A DNA stretch of 64,000 nt from Lotus japonicus (lineage: Eukaryota; Streptophyta; Magnoliopsida; Fabales; Fabaceae): the NCBI RefSeq assembly GCF_012489685.1, contig NC_080042.1, positions 39,189,158 through 39,253,157 on the forward strand. Direction: 5' to 3'. The position numbers and the translations under genes are program-made. Shown here one piece after another: positions 40,301 through 52,400 of the stretch. Below the pieces are notes generated by a model that saw only the letters and a program-made list of their open reading frames with translations, was not told the origin of the DNA and ran no database searches. Each line of letters starts with the position of its first letter. Within the stretch, counting starts at the first letter, position 1.

Positions 40301-41540
40301 CCCCAGTTTCGTCGAATTCGCGCGCAGGAATTTTATTTTATAAACGTTTCTCCCAAATTGTTCGTAGATCTGCTCGACGGGAACATAACTTGAACAAATG
40401 TGCAGTCCTGAAATGTTCCAAATTTTTGTCCACAGTTTAAGGGACTAAAATTAGGGACTGTGCCCCAGTTTCATCGAATTCGCGCGCACGTATTTTGTTT
40501 TACGAAAGTTTCGCCCAAATTGTTCGTAGAGCTGTTTGACGGGAACATAACTCGAACAAATGTGCAGTCTTGAAATTGTTCGTAGAGCTGCTTGACGGGA
40601 ACATAACTCGAACAAATGTGCAGTCCTGAAATGTTCCAAATTTTTGTCCACAGTTTAAGGGACTAAAATTAGGGACTGTGCCCCAGTTTCGTCGAATTCG
40701 CGCGCACGTATTTTGTTTTACGAAAGTTTCGCCCAAATTGTTCGTAGAGCTGCTTGACGGGAACATAACTCGAACAAATGTGCAGTCTTGAAATGTTCCA
40801 AATTTTTTTCCACAGTTTAAGGGACTAAAATTAGGGACTGTGCCCCAGTTTTGTCGAATACGCGCGCAGGAATTTTGTTTTACGAACGTTTCGCCCAAAT
40901 TGTTCGTAGAGCTGCTCGACGGGAACAGAACTCGAACAAATGTGCAGTCCTGAAATGTTCCAAATTTTTGTCCACAGTTTAAGGGACTAAAATTAGGGAC
41001 TGTGCCCCAGTTTCGTCGAATTCGCGCGCAGGAATTTTGTTTTATAAACGTTTCGCCCAAATTGTTCGTAGAGCTGCTCGACGGGACCATAACTCGAACA
41101 AATTTGCAGTCCTGAAATGTTCCAAATTTTTGTCCACAGTTTAAGGGACTAAAATTAGGGACTGTGCCCCAGTTTCGTCGAATTCGCGCGCAGGAATTTT
41201 GTTTTATAAACGTTTCGCCCAAATTGTTGGTAGAGCTGCTCGACGGGAACATAACTCGAACAAATGTACAGTCCTGAAATGTTCCAAATTTTTGTCCACA
41301 GTTTAAGGGACTAAAATTAGGGACTGTGCCCCAGTTTCGTCGAATTCGCGCGCACGTATTTTGTTTTACGAAAGTTTCGCCCAAATTGTTCGTAGAGCTG
41401 TTTGACGGGAACATAACTCGAACAAATGTGTAGTCTTGAAATTGTTCGTAGAGCTGCTTGACGGGAACATAACTCGAACAAATGTGCAGTCTTGAAATTG
41501 TTCGTAGAGCTGCTTGACGGGAACATAACTCGAACAAATG
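34400..41540 (+). repeat. Higher-order repeat, 3357-bp period, two copies and a partial third
   Basis: Blocks at about 34400-37750 and 37750-41110 match at a constant 3357-bp offset, and a third partial copy runs to about 41540. Markers are the GTGCCGTAGTTTCG monomer (35376, 38733), the GTTTCGTGAATTCG monomer with one base lost (36087, 39444), the CGAATAAGCGCGC monomer, and TTTCATCGAATTC (37113, 40470). The length is close to nineteen full plus five short monomers. The edges are approximate because neighbouring monomers are alike. Confidence 0.88.
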
Positions 41541-43379
41541 TGCAGTCCTGAAATGTTCCAAATTTTTGTCCACAGTTTAAGGGACTAAATTTAGGGACTG
41601 TGCCCCAGTTTCGTCGAATACGCGCGCAGGAATTTTGTTTTACGAACGTTTAGCCCAAATTGTTCGTAGAGCTGCTTGACGGGAACATAACTCGAACAAA
41701 TGTGCAGTCTTGAAATGTTCCAAATTTTTTGTCCACAGTTTAAGGGACTAAAATTAGGGACTGTGCCCCAGTTTCGTCGAATTTGCGCGCAAGAATTTTG
41801 TTTTACGAACGTTTCGCCCAAATTGTTCGTAGAACTGCTCGACGGGAACATAACTCGAACAAATGTGCAGTCCTGAAATGTTCCAAATTTTTGTCCACAG
41901 TTTAAGGAACTAAAATTAGGGACTGTGCCCCAGTTTCGTCGAATTCGCGCGCAAGAATTTTGTTTTACGAAAGTTTCACCCAAATTGTTCGTAGAGCTGC
42001 TTGACGGGAACATAACTCGAACAAATGTGCAGTCTTGAAATTGTTCGTAGAGTTGCTTGACGGGAACATAACTCGAACAAATGTGCAGTCCTGAAATGTT
42101 CCAAATTTTTGTCCACAGTTTAAGGGACTAAAATTAGGGACTGTGCCCCTGTTTCGTCGAATTCGCGCGCAAGAATTTTGTTTTACGAAAGTTTCGCCCA
42201 AATTGTTCGTAGAGCTGCTCGACGGGAACATAACTCGAACAAATGTGCAGTCCTGAAATGTTCCAAATTTTTGTCCACAGTTTAAGGGACTAAAATTAGG
42301 GACTGTGCCCCAGTTTCGTCGAATTTGCGCGCAAGAATTTTGTTTTACGAATGTTTCGCCCAAATTGTTCGTAGAGCTGCTCGACGGGAACAGAACTCGA
42401 ACAAATGTGCAGTCCTGGAATGTTCCAAATTTTTGTCCACAGTTTAAGGGTCTAAAATTAGGGACTGTGCCCGAGTTTCGTCGAATTCGCGCGCAGGAAT
42501 TTTGTTTTACGAAAGTTTCGCCCAAATTGTTCGTAGAGCTGCTCGACGGGAACAGAACTCGTACAAATGTGCAGTCCTGAAATGTTCCAAATTTTTTGTC
42601 CACAGTTTAAGGGACTAAAATTAGGGACAGTGCCCCAGTTTCGTCGAATACGCGCGCAGGAATTTTGTTTTACGAACGTTTCGCCCAAATTGTTCGTAGA
42701 GCTGCTTGACGGGAACATAACTCGAACAAATGTGCAGTCCTGAAATGTTCCAAATTTTTGTCCACAGTTTAAGGGACTAAATTTAGGGACTGTGCCCCAG
42801 TTTCGTCGAATTCGCGCGCAAGAATTTTGTTTTACGAACGTTTCGCCCAAATTGTTCGTAGAGCTGCTTGACGGGAACATAACTCGAACAAATTTGCAGT
42901 CCTGAAATGTTACAAATTTTTGTCCACAGTTTAAGGGACTAAAATTAGGGACTGTGCCCCAGTTTCGTCGAATTCGCACGCAGGAATTTTGTTTTATAAA
43001 CGTTTCGCCCAAATTGTTCGTAGATCTGCTCGACGGGAACATAACTCGAACAAATGTGCAGTCCTGAAATGTTCCAAATTTTTGTCCACAGTTTAAGGGA
43101 CTAAAATTAGGGACTGTGCCGTAGTTTCGTCGAATTCGCGCGCACGTATTTTGTTTTACCGAAAGTTTCGCCCAAATTGTTCGTAGAGCTGTTTGACGGG
43201 AACATAACTCGAACAAATGTGCCAGTCTTGAAATTGGTTTCGTAGAGCTGCTTGACGGGAACATAACTCGAACAAAATGTGGCAGTCCTGAAATGTTTCA
43301 AATTTTGTCCACAGTTTAAGGGACTAAAATTAGGGACAGTGCCCCAGTTTCGTCGAATACGCGCGCAGGAATTTTGTTT

Positions 43380-43479
43380 NNNNNNNNNNNNNNNNNNNNN
43401 NNNNNNNNNNNNNNNNNNNNNNNNNNNNNNNNNNNNNNNNNNNNNNNNNNNNNNNNNNNNNNNNNNNNNNNNNNNNNNN
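43380..43479. other. Assembly gap (100 N), satellite strand switch
   Basis: There are exactly 100 Ns, the conventional placeholder for a scaffold gap of unknown size. Satellite lies on both sides but in opposite orientations. The real distance and relative orientation of the two contigs are therefore not established by this sequence. Confidence 0.99.
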
Positions 43480-46400
43480 CGCGCGTATTCGACGAAACTG
43501 GGGCACAGTCCCTAAATTTAGTCCCTTAAACTGTGGACAAAAATTTGGAACATTTCAGGACTGCACATTTGTTCGAGTTATGTTCCCGTCAAGCAGCTCT
43601 ACGAACAATTTGGGCGAAACGTTCGTAAAACAAAAATTCCTGCGCGCGTATTCGACGAAACTGGGGCACTGTCCCTAATTTTAGTCCCTTAAACTGTGGA
43701 CAAAAATTTGGAACATTTCAGGACTGCACATTTGTTCGAGTTATGTTCCCGTCAAGCAGCTCTACGAACAATTTCAAGACTGCACATTTGTTCGAGTTAT
43801 GTTCCCGTCAAACAGCTCTACGAACAATTTGGGCGAAACTTTCGTAAAACAAAATACGTGCGCGCGAATTCGACGAAACTGGGGCACAGTCCCTAATTTT
43901 AGTCCCTTAAACTGTGGACAAAAATTTGGAACATTTCAGGACTGCACATTTGTTCGAGTTATGTTCCCGTCGAGCAGCTCTACGAACAATTTGGGCGAAA
44001 CGTTTATAAAACAAAATTCCTGCGCGCGAATTCGACGAAACTGGGGCACAGTCCCTAATTTTAGTCCCTTAAACTGTGGAAAAAAATTTGTAACATTTCA
44101 GGACTGCAAATTTGTTCGAGTTATGTTCCCGTCAAGCAGCTCTACGAACAATTTGGGCGAAACGTTCGTAAAACAAAATTCCTGCGCGCGTATTCGACAA
44201 AAACTAGGGCACAGTCCCTTAATTTTAGTCCCTTAAACTGTGGACAAAAATTTGGAACATTTCAGGACTGCACATTTGTTCGATGTATGTTCCCGTCAAG
44301 CAGCTCTATGAACAATTTGGGCGAAACTTTCGTAAAACAAAATTCCTGCGCGCGTATTCGACGAAACTGGGGCACAGTCCCTAATTTTAGACCCTTAAAC
44401 TGTGGACAAAAATTTGGAACATTTCAAGACTGCACATTTGTTCGAGTTATGTTCCCGTCAAGCAGCTCTACGAACAATTTGGGCGAAACGTTCGTAAAAC
44501 AAAATTCCTGCGCGCGTATTCGACGAAACTGGGGCACTGTCCCTAATTTTAGTCCCTTAAACTGTGGACAAAAATTTGGAACATTTCAGGACTGCACATT
44601 TGTTCGAGTTATGTTCCCGTCAAGCAGCTCTACGAACAATTTCAAGACTGCACATTTGTTCGAGTTATGTTCCCGTCAAACAGCTCTACGAACAATTTGG
44701 GCGAAACTTTCGTAAAACAAAATACGTGCGCGCGAATTCGACGAAACTGGGGCACAGTCCCTAATTTTAGTCCCTTAAACTGTGGACAAAAATTTGGAAC
44801 ATTTCAGGACTGCACATTTGTTCGAGTTATGTTCCCGTCGAGCAGATCTACGAACAATTTGGGCAAAACGTTTATAAAACAAAATTCCTGCGCGCGAATT
44901 CGACGAAACTGGGGCACAGTCCCTAATTTTAGTCCCTTAAACTATGGACAAAAATTTGTAACATGTCAGGACTGCAAATTTGTTCGAGTTATGTTCCTGT
45001 CAAGCAGCTCTACGAACAATTTGGGCGAAACGTTCGTAAAACAAAATTCCTGCGCGCGTATTCGACAAAACTAGGGCACAGTCCCTAATTTTAGTCCCTT
45101 AAACTGTGGACAAAAATTTGGAACATTTCAGGACTGCACATTTGTTCGATGTATGTTCCCGTCAAGCAGCTCTACGAACAATTTGGGCGAAACTTTCGTA
45201 AAACAAAATTCCTGCGCGCGAATTCGACGAAACTGGGGCACAGTCCCTAATTTTAGTCCCTTAAACTGTGGACAAAAATTTGGAACATTTCAGGACTGCA
45301 CATTTGTTCGAGTTCTGTTCCCGTCGAGCAGCTCTACGAACAATTTGGGCGAAACGTTCGTAAAACAAAATTCCTGCGCGCGTATTCGACAAAACTGGGG
45401 CACAGTCCCTAATTTTAGTCCCTTAAACTGTGGAAAAAAATTTGGAACATTTCAAGACTGCACATTTGTTCGAGTTATGTTCCCGTCAAGCAGGTCTACG
45501 AACAATTTGGGCGAAACTTTCGTAAAACAAAATACGTGCGCGCGAATTCGACGAAACTGGGGCACAGTCCCTAATTTTAGTCCCTTAAACTGTGGACAAA
45601 AATTTGGAACATTTCAGGACTGCACATTTGTTCGAGTTATGTTCCCGTCAAGCAGCTCTACGAACAATTTGGGCGAAACGTTCGTAAAACAAAATTCCTG
45701 CGCGCGTATTCGACGAAACTGGGGCACTGTCCCTAATTTTAGTCCCTTAAACTGTGGACAAAAATTTGGAACATTTCAGGACTGCACATTTGTTCGATGT
45801 ATGTTCCCGTCAAGCAGCTCTACGAACAATTTGGGCGAAACTTTCGTAAAACAAAATTCCTGCGCGCGTATTCGACGAAACTGGGGCACAGTCCCTAATT
45901 TTAGACCCTTAAACTGTGGACAAAAATTTGGAACATTTCAAGACTGCACATTTGTTCGAGTTATGTTCCCGTCAAGCAGCTCTACGAACAATTTGGGCTA
46001 AACGTTCGTAAAACAAAATTCCTGCGCGCGTATTCGACGAAACTGGGGCACAGTCCCTAATTTTAGTCCCTTAAACGTGGACAAAAATTTGGAACATTTC
46101 AGGACTGCACATTTGTTCGAGTTATGTTCCCGTCAAGCAGCTCTACGAACAATTTGGGCGAAACGTTCGTAAAACAAAATTCCTGCGCGCGTATTCGACA
46201 AAACTGGGGCACTGTCCCTAATTTTAGTCCCTTAAACTGTGGACAAAAATTTGGAACATTTCAGGACTGCACATTTGTTCGAGTTATGTTCCCGTCAAGC
46301 AGCTCTACGAACAATTTCAAGACTGCACATTTGTTCGAGTTATGTTCCCGTCAAACAGCTCTACGAACAATTTGGGCGAAACTTTCGTAAAACAAAATAC

Positions 46401-49400
46401 GTGCGCGCGAATTCGACGAAACTGGGGCACAGTCCCTAATTTTAGTCCCTTAAACTGTGGACAAAAATTTGGAACATTTCAGGACTGCACATTTGTTCGA
46501 GTTATGTTCCCGTCGAGCAGCTCTACGAACAATTTGGGCGAAACGTTTATAAAACAAAATTCCTGCGCGCGAATTCGACGAAACTGGGGCACAGTCCCTA
46601 ATTTTAGTCCCTTAAACTGTGGAAAAAAATTTGTAACATTTCAGGACTGCAAATTTGTTCGAGTTATGTTCCCGTCAAGCAGCTCTACGAACAATTTGGG
46701 CGAAACGTTCGTAAAACAAAATTCCTGCGCGCGTATTCGACAAAACTAGGGCACAGTCCCTAATTTTAGTCCCTTAAACTGTGGACAAAAATTTGGAACA
46801 TTTCAGGACTGCACATTTGTTCGATGTATGTTCCCGTCAAGCAGCTCTACGAACAATTTGGGCGAAACTTTCGTAAAACAAAATTCCTGCGCGCGAATTC
46901 GACGAAACTGGGGCACAGTCCCTAATTTTAGTCCCTTAAACTGTGGACAAAAATTTGGAACATTTCAGGACTGCACATTTGTTCGAGTTCTGTTCCCGTC
47001 GAGCAGCTCTACGAACAATTTGGGCGAAACGTTCGTAAAACAAAATTCCTGCGCGCGTATTCGACAAAACTGGGGCACAGTCCCTAATTTTAGTCCCTTA
47101 AACTGTGGAAAAAAATTTGGAACATTTCAAGACTGCACATTTGTTCGAGTTATGTTCCCGTCAAGCAGCTCTACGAACAATTTGGGCGAAACTTTCGTAA
47201 AACAAAATACGTGCGCGCGAATTCGACGAAACTCGGGCACAGTCCCTAATTTTAGTCCCTTAAACTGTGGACAAAAATTTGGAACATTTCAGGACTGCAC
47301 ATTTGTTCGAGTTATGTTCCCGTCAAGCAGCTCTACGAACAATTTCAAGACTGCACATTTGTTCGAGTTATGTTCCCGTCAAACAGCTCTACGAACAATT
47401 TGGGCGAAACTTTCGTAAAACAAAATACGTGCGCGCGAATTCGACGAAACTGGGGCACAGTCCCTAATTTTAGTCCCTTAAACTGTGGACAAAAATTTGG
47501 AACATTTCAGGACTGCACATTTGTTCAAGTTATGTTCCCGTCGAGCAGATCTACGAACAATTTGGGAGAAACGTTTATAAAAAAAATTCCTGCGCACGAA
47601 TTCGACGAAACTGGGGCACAGTCCCTAATTTTAGTCCCTTAAACTGTGGAAAAAAATTTGTAACATTTCAGGACTGCAAATTTGTTCGAGTTATGTTCCC
47701 GTCAAGCAGCTCTACGAACAATTTGGGCGAAACGTTCGTAAAACAAAATTCCTGCGCGCGTATTCGACAAAACTAGGGCACAGTCCCTAATTTTAGTCCC
47801 TTAAACTGTGGACAAAAATTTGGAACATTTCAGGACTGCACATTTGTTCGATGTATGTTCCCGTCAAGCAGCTCTACGAACAATTTGGGCGAAACTTTCG
47901 TAAAACAAAATTCCTGCGCGCTTATTCGACGAAACTGGGGCACAGTCCCTAATTTTAGACCCTTAAACTGTGGACAAAAATTTGGAACATTTCAGGACTG
48001 CACATTTGTTCGAGTTATGTTCCCGTCAAGCAGCTCTACGAACAATTTCAAGACTGCACATTTGTTCGAGTTATGTTCCCGTCAAACAGCTCTACGAACA
48101 ATTTGGGCGAAACTTTCGTAAAACAAAATACGTGCGCGCGAATTCGACGAAACTGGGGCACAGTCCCTAATTTTAGTCCCTTAAACTGTGGACAAAAATT
48201 TGGAACATTTCAGGACTGCACATTTGTTCGAGTTATGTTCCCGTCGAGCAGATCTACGAACAATTTGGGCAAAACGTTTATAAAACAAAATTCCTGCGCG
48301 CGAATTCGACGAAACTGGGGCACAGTCCCTAATTTTAGTCCCTTAAACTATGGACAAAAATTTGTAACATTCAGGACTGCAAATTTGTTCGAGTTATGTT
48401 CCTGTCAAGCAGCTCTACGAACAATTTGGGCGAAACGTTCGTAAAACAAAATTCCTGCGCGCGTATTCGACAAAACTAGGGCACAGTCCCTAATTTTAGT
48501 CCCTTAAACTGTGGACAAAAATTTGGAACATTTCAGGACTGCACATTTGTTCGATGTATGTTCCCGTCAAGCAGCTCTACGAACAATTTGGGCGAAACTT
48601 TCGTAAAACAAAATTCCTGCGCGCGAATTCGACGAAACTGGGGCACAGTCCCTAATTTTAGTCCCTTAAACTGTGGACAAAAATTTGGAACATTTCAGGA
48701 CTGCACATTTGTTCGAGTTCTGTTCCCGTCGAGCAGCTCTACGAACAATTTGGGCGAAACGTTCGTAAAACAAAATTCCTGCGCGCGTATTCGACAAAAC
48801 TGGGGCACAGTCCCTAATTTTAGTCCCTTAAACTGTGGAAAAAAATTTGGAACATTTCAAGACTGCACATTTGTTCGAGTTATGTTCCCGTCAAGCAGCT
48901 CTACGAACAATTTGGGCGAAACTTTCGTAAAACAAAATACGTGCGCGCGAATTCGACGAAACTCGGGCACAGTCCCTAATTTTAGTCCCTTAAACTGTGG
49001 ACAAAAATTTGGAACATTTCAGGACTGCACATTTGTTCGAGTTATGTTCCCGTCAAGCAGCTCTACGAACAATTTCAAGACTGCACATTTGTTCGAGTTA
49101 TGTTCCCGTCAAACAGCTCTACGAACAATTTGGGCGAAACTTTCGTAAAACAAAATACGTGCGCGCGAATTCGACGAAACTGGGGCACAGTCCCTAATTT
49201 TAGTCCCTTAAACTGTGGACAAAAATTTGGAACATTTCAGGACTGCACATTTGTTCAAGTTATGTTCCCGTCGAGCAGATCTACGAACAATTTGGGAGAA
49301 ACGTTTATAAAATAAAATTCCTGCGCGCGAATTCGACGAAACTGGGGCACAGTCCCTAATTTTAGTCCCTTAAACTGTGGAAAAAAATTTGTAACATTTC

Positions 49401-52400
49401 AGGACTGCAAATTTGTTCGAGTTATGTTCCCGTCAAGCAGCTCTACGAACAATTTGGGCGAAACGTTCGTAAAACAAAATTCCTGCGCGCGTATTCGACA
49501 AAACTAGGGCACAGTCCCTAATTTTAGTCCCTTAAACTGTGGACAAAAATTTGGAACATTTCAGGACTGCACATTTGTTCGATGTATGTTCCCGTCAAGC
49601 AGCTCTACGAACAATTTGGGCGAAACTTTCGTAAAACAAAATTCCTGCGCGCGTATTCGACGAAACTGGGGCACAGTCCCTAATTTTAGACCCTTAAACT
49701 GTGGACAAAAATTTGGAACATTTCAGGACTGCACATTTGTTCGAGTTATGTTCCCGTCAAGCAGCTCTACGAACAATTTCAAGACTGCACATTTGTTCGA
49801 GTTATGTTCCCGTCAAACAGCTCTACGAACAATTTGGGCGAAACTTTCGTAAAACAAAATACTGCGCGCGAATTCGACGAAACTCGGGCACAGTCCCTAA
49901 TTTTAGTCCCTTAAACTGTGGACAAAAATTTGGAACATTTCAGGACTGCACATTTGTTCGAGTTATGTTCCCGTCAAGCAGCTCTACGAACAATTTCAAG
50001 ACTGCACATTTGTTCGAGTTATGTTCCCGTCAAACAGCTCTACGAACAATTTGGGCGAAACTTTCGTAAAACAAAATACGTGCGCGCGAATTCGACGAAA
50101 CTGGGGCACAGTCCCTAATTTTAGTCCCTTAAACTGTGGACAAAAATTTGGAACATTTCAGGACTGCACATTTGTTCGAGTTATGTTCCCGTCGAGCAGA
50201 TCTACGAACAATTTGGGCAAAACGTTTATAAAACAAAATTCCTGCGCGCGAATTCGACGAAACTGGGGCACAGTCCCTAATTTTAGTCCCTTAAACTATG
50301 GACAAAAATTTGTAACATGTCAGGACTGCAAATTTGTTCGAGTTATGTTCCTGTCAAGCAGCTCTACGAACAATTTGGGCGAAACGTTCGTAAAACAAAA
50401 TTCCTGCGCGCGTATTCGACAAAACTAGGGCACAGTCCCTAATTTTAGTCCCTTAAACTGTGGACAAAAATTTGGAACATTTCAGGACTGCACATTTGTT
50501 CGATGTATGTTCCCGTCAAGCAGCTCTACGAACAATTTGGGCGAAACTTTCGTAAAACAAAATTCCTGCGCGCGAATTCGACGAAACTGGGGCACAGTCC
50601 CTAATTTTAGTCCCTTAAACTGTGGACAAAAATTTGGAACATTTCAGGACTGCACATTTGTTCGAGTTCTGTTCCCGTCGAGCAGCTCTACGAACAATTT
50701 GGGCGAAACGTTCGTAAAACAAAATTCCTGCGCGCGTATTCGACAAAACTGGGGCACAGTCCCTAATTTTAGTCCCTTAAACTGTGGAAAAAAATTTGGA
50801 ACATTTCAAGACTGCACATTTGTTCGAGTTATGTTCCCGTCAAGCAGCTCTACGAACAATTTGGGCGAAACTTTCGTAAAACAAAATACGTGCGCGCGAA
50901 TTCGACGAAACTCGGGCACAGTCCCTAATTTTAGTCCCTTAAACTGTGGACAAAAATTTGGAACATTTCAGGACTGCACATTTGTTCGAGTTATGTTCCC
51001 GTCAAGCAGCTCTACGAACAATTTCAAGACTGCACATTTGTTCGAGTTATGTTCCCGTCAAACAGCTCTACGAACAATTTGGGCGAAACTTTCGTAAAAC
51101 AAAATACGTGCGCGCGAATTCGACGAAACTGGGGCACAGTCCCTAATTTTAGTCCCTTAAACTGTGGACAAAAATTTGGAACATTTCAGGACTGCACATT
51201 TGTTCAAGTTATGTTCCCGTCGAGCAGATCTACGAACAATTTGGGAGAAACGTTTATAAAATAAAATTCCTGCGCGCGAATTCGACGAAACTGGGGCACA
51301 GTCCCTAATTTTAGTCCCTTAAACTGTGGAAAAAAATTTGTAACATTTCAGGACTGCAAATTTGTTCGAGTTATGTTCCCGTCAAGCAGCTCTACGAACA
51401 ATTTGGGCGAAACGTTCGTAAAACAAAATTCCTGCGCGCGTATTCGACAAAACTAGGGCACAGTCCCTAATTTTAGTCCCTTAAACTGTGGACAAAAATT
51501 TGGAACATTTCAGGACTGCACATTTGTTCGATGTATGTTCCCGTCAAGCAGCTCTACGAACAATTTGGGCGAAACTTTCGTAAAACAAAATTCCTGCGCG
51601 CGTATTCGACGAAACTGGGGCACAGTCCCTAATTTTAGACCCTTAAACTGTGGACAAAAATTTGGAACATTTCAGGACTGCACATTTGTTCGAGTTATGT
51701 TCCCGTCAAGCAGCTCTACGAACAATTTCAAGACTGCACATTTGTTCGAGTTATGTTCCCGTCAAACAGCTCTACGAACAATTTGGGCGAAACTTTCGTA
51801 AAACAAAATACGTGCGCGCGAATTCGACGAAACTCGGGCACAGTCCCTAATTTTAGTCCCTTAAACTGTGGACAAAAATTTGGAACATTTCAGGACTGCA
51901 CATTTGTTCGAGTTATGTTCCCGTCAAGCAGCTCTACGAACAATTTCAAGACTGCACATTTGTTCGAGTTATGTTCCCGTCAAACAGCTCTACGAACAAT
52001 TTGGGCGAAACTTTCGTAAAACAAAATACGTGCGCGCGAATTCGACGAAACTGGGGCACAGTCCCTAATTTTAGTCCCTTAAACTGTGGACAAAAATTTG
52101 GAACATTTCAGGACTGCACATTTGTTCGAGTTATGTTCCCGTCGAGCAGATCTACGAACAATTTGGGCAAAACGTTTATAAAACAAAATTCCTGCGCGCG
52201 AATTCGACGAAACTGGGGCACAGTCCCTAATTTTAGTCCCTTAAACTATGGACAAAAATTTGTAACATGTCAGGACTGCAAATTTGTTCGAGTTATGTTC
52301 CTGTCAAGCAGCTCTACGAACAATTTGGGCGAAACGTTCGTAAAACAAAATTCCTGCGCGCGTATTCGACAAAACTAGGGCACAGTCCCTAATTTTAGTC

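Larger units (their letters stand above)
1..43379 (+). repeat. Satellite DNA array, 162-bp monomer (first orientation)
   Basis: This is a continuous tandem array with no unrelated sequence. The period is seen directly: the landmark GTTCCAAATTTTTGTCCAC starts at 5639 and again at 5801, 162 bp apart, and repeats through the block. Each monomer carries a CpG-dense core (TTTCGTCGAATTCGCGCGC) and usually an EcoRI site, lost in the GAATACGCG variant. Other common variants are TATAAACG against TACGAACG, and CACGTATTTTG against CAGGAATTTTG. Full monomers are mixed with 56-bp short monomers. The length is in the nucleosome-size range typical of plant centromeric, pericentromeric and subtelomeric satellites, but nothing here shows which it is. 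I do not recognise the family. The array runs off the left edge of the window. Confidence 0.97.
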
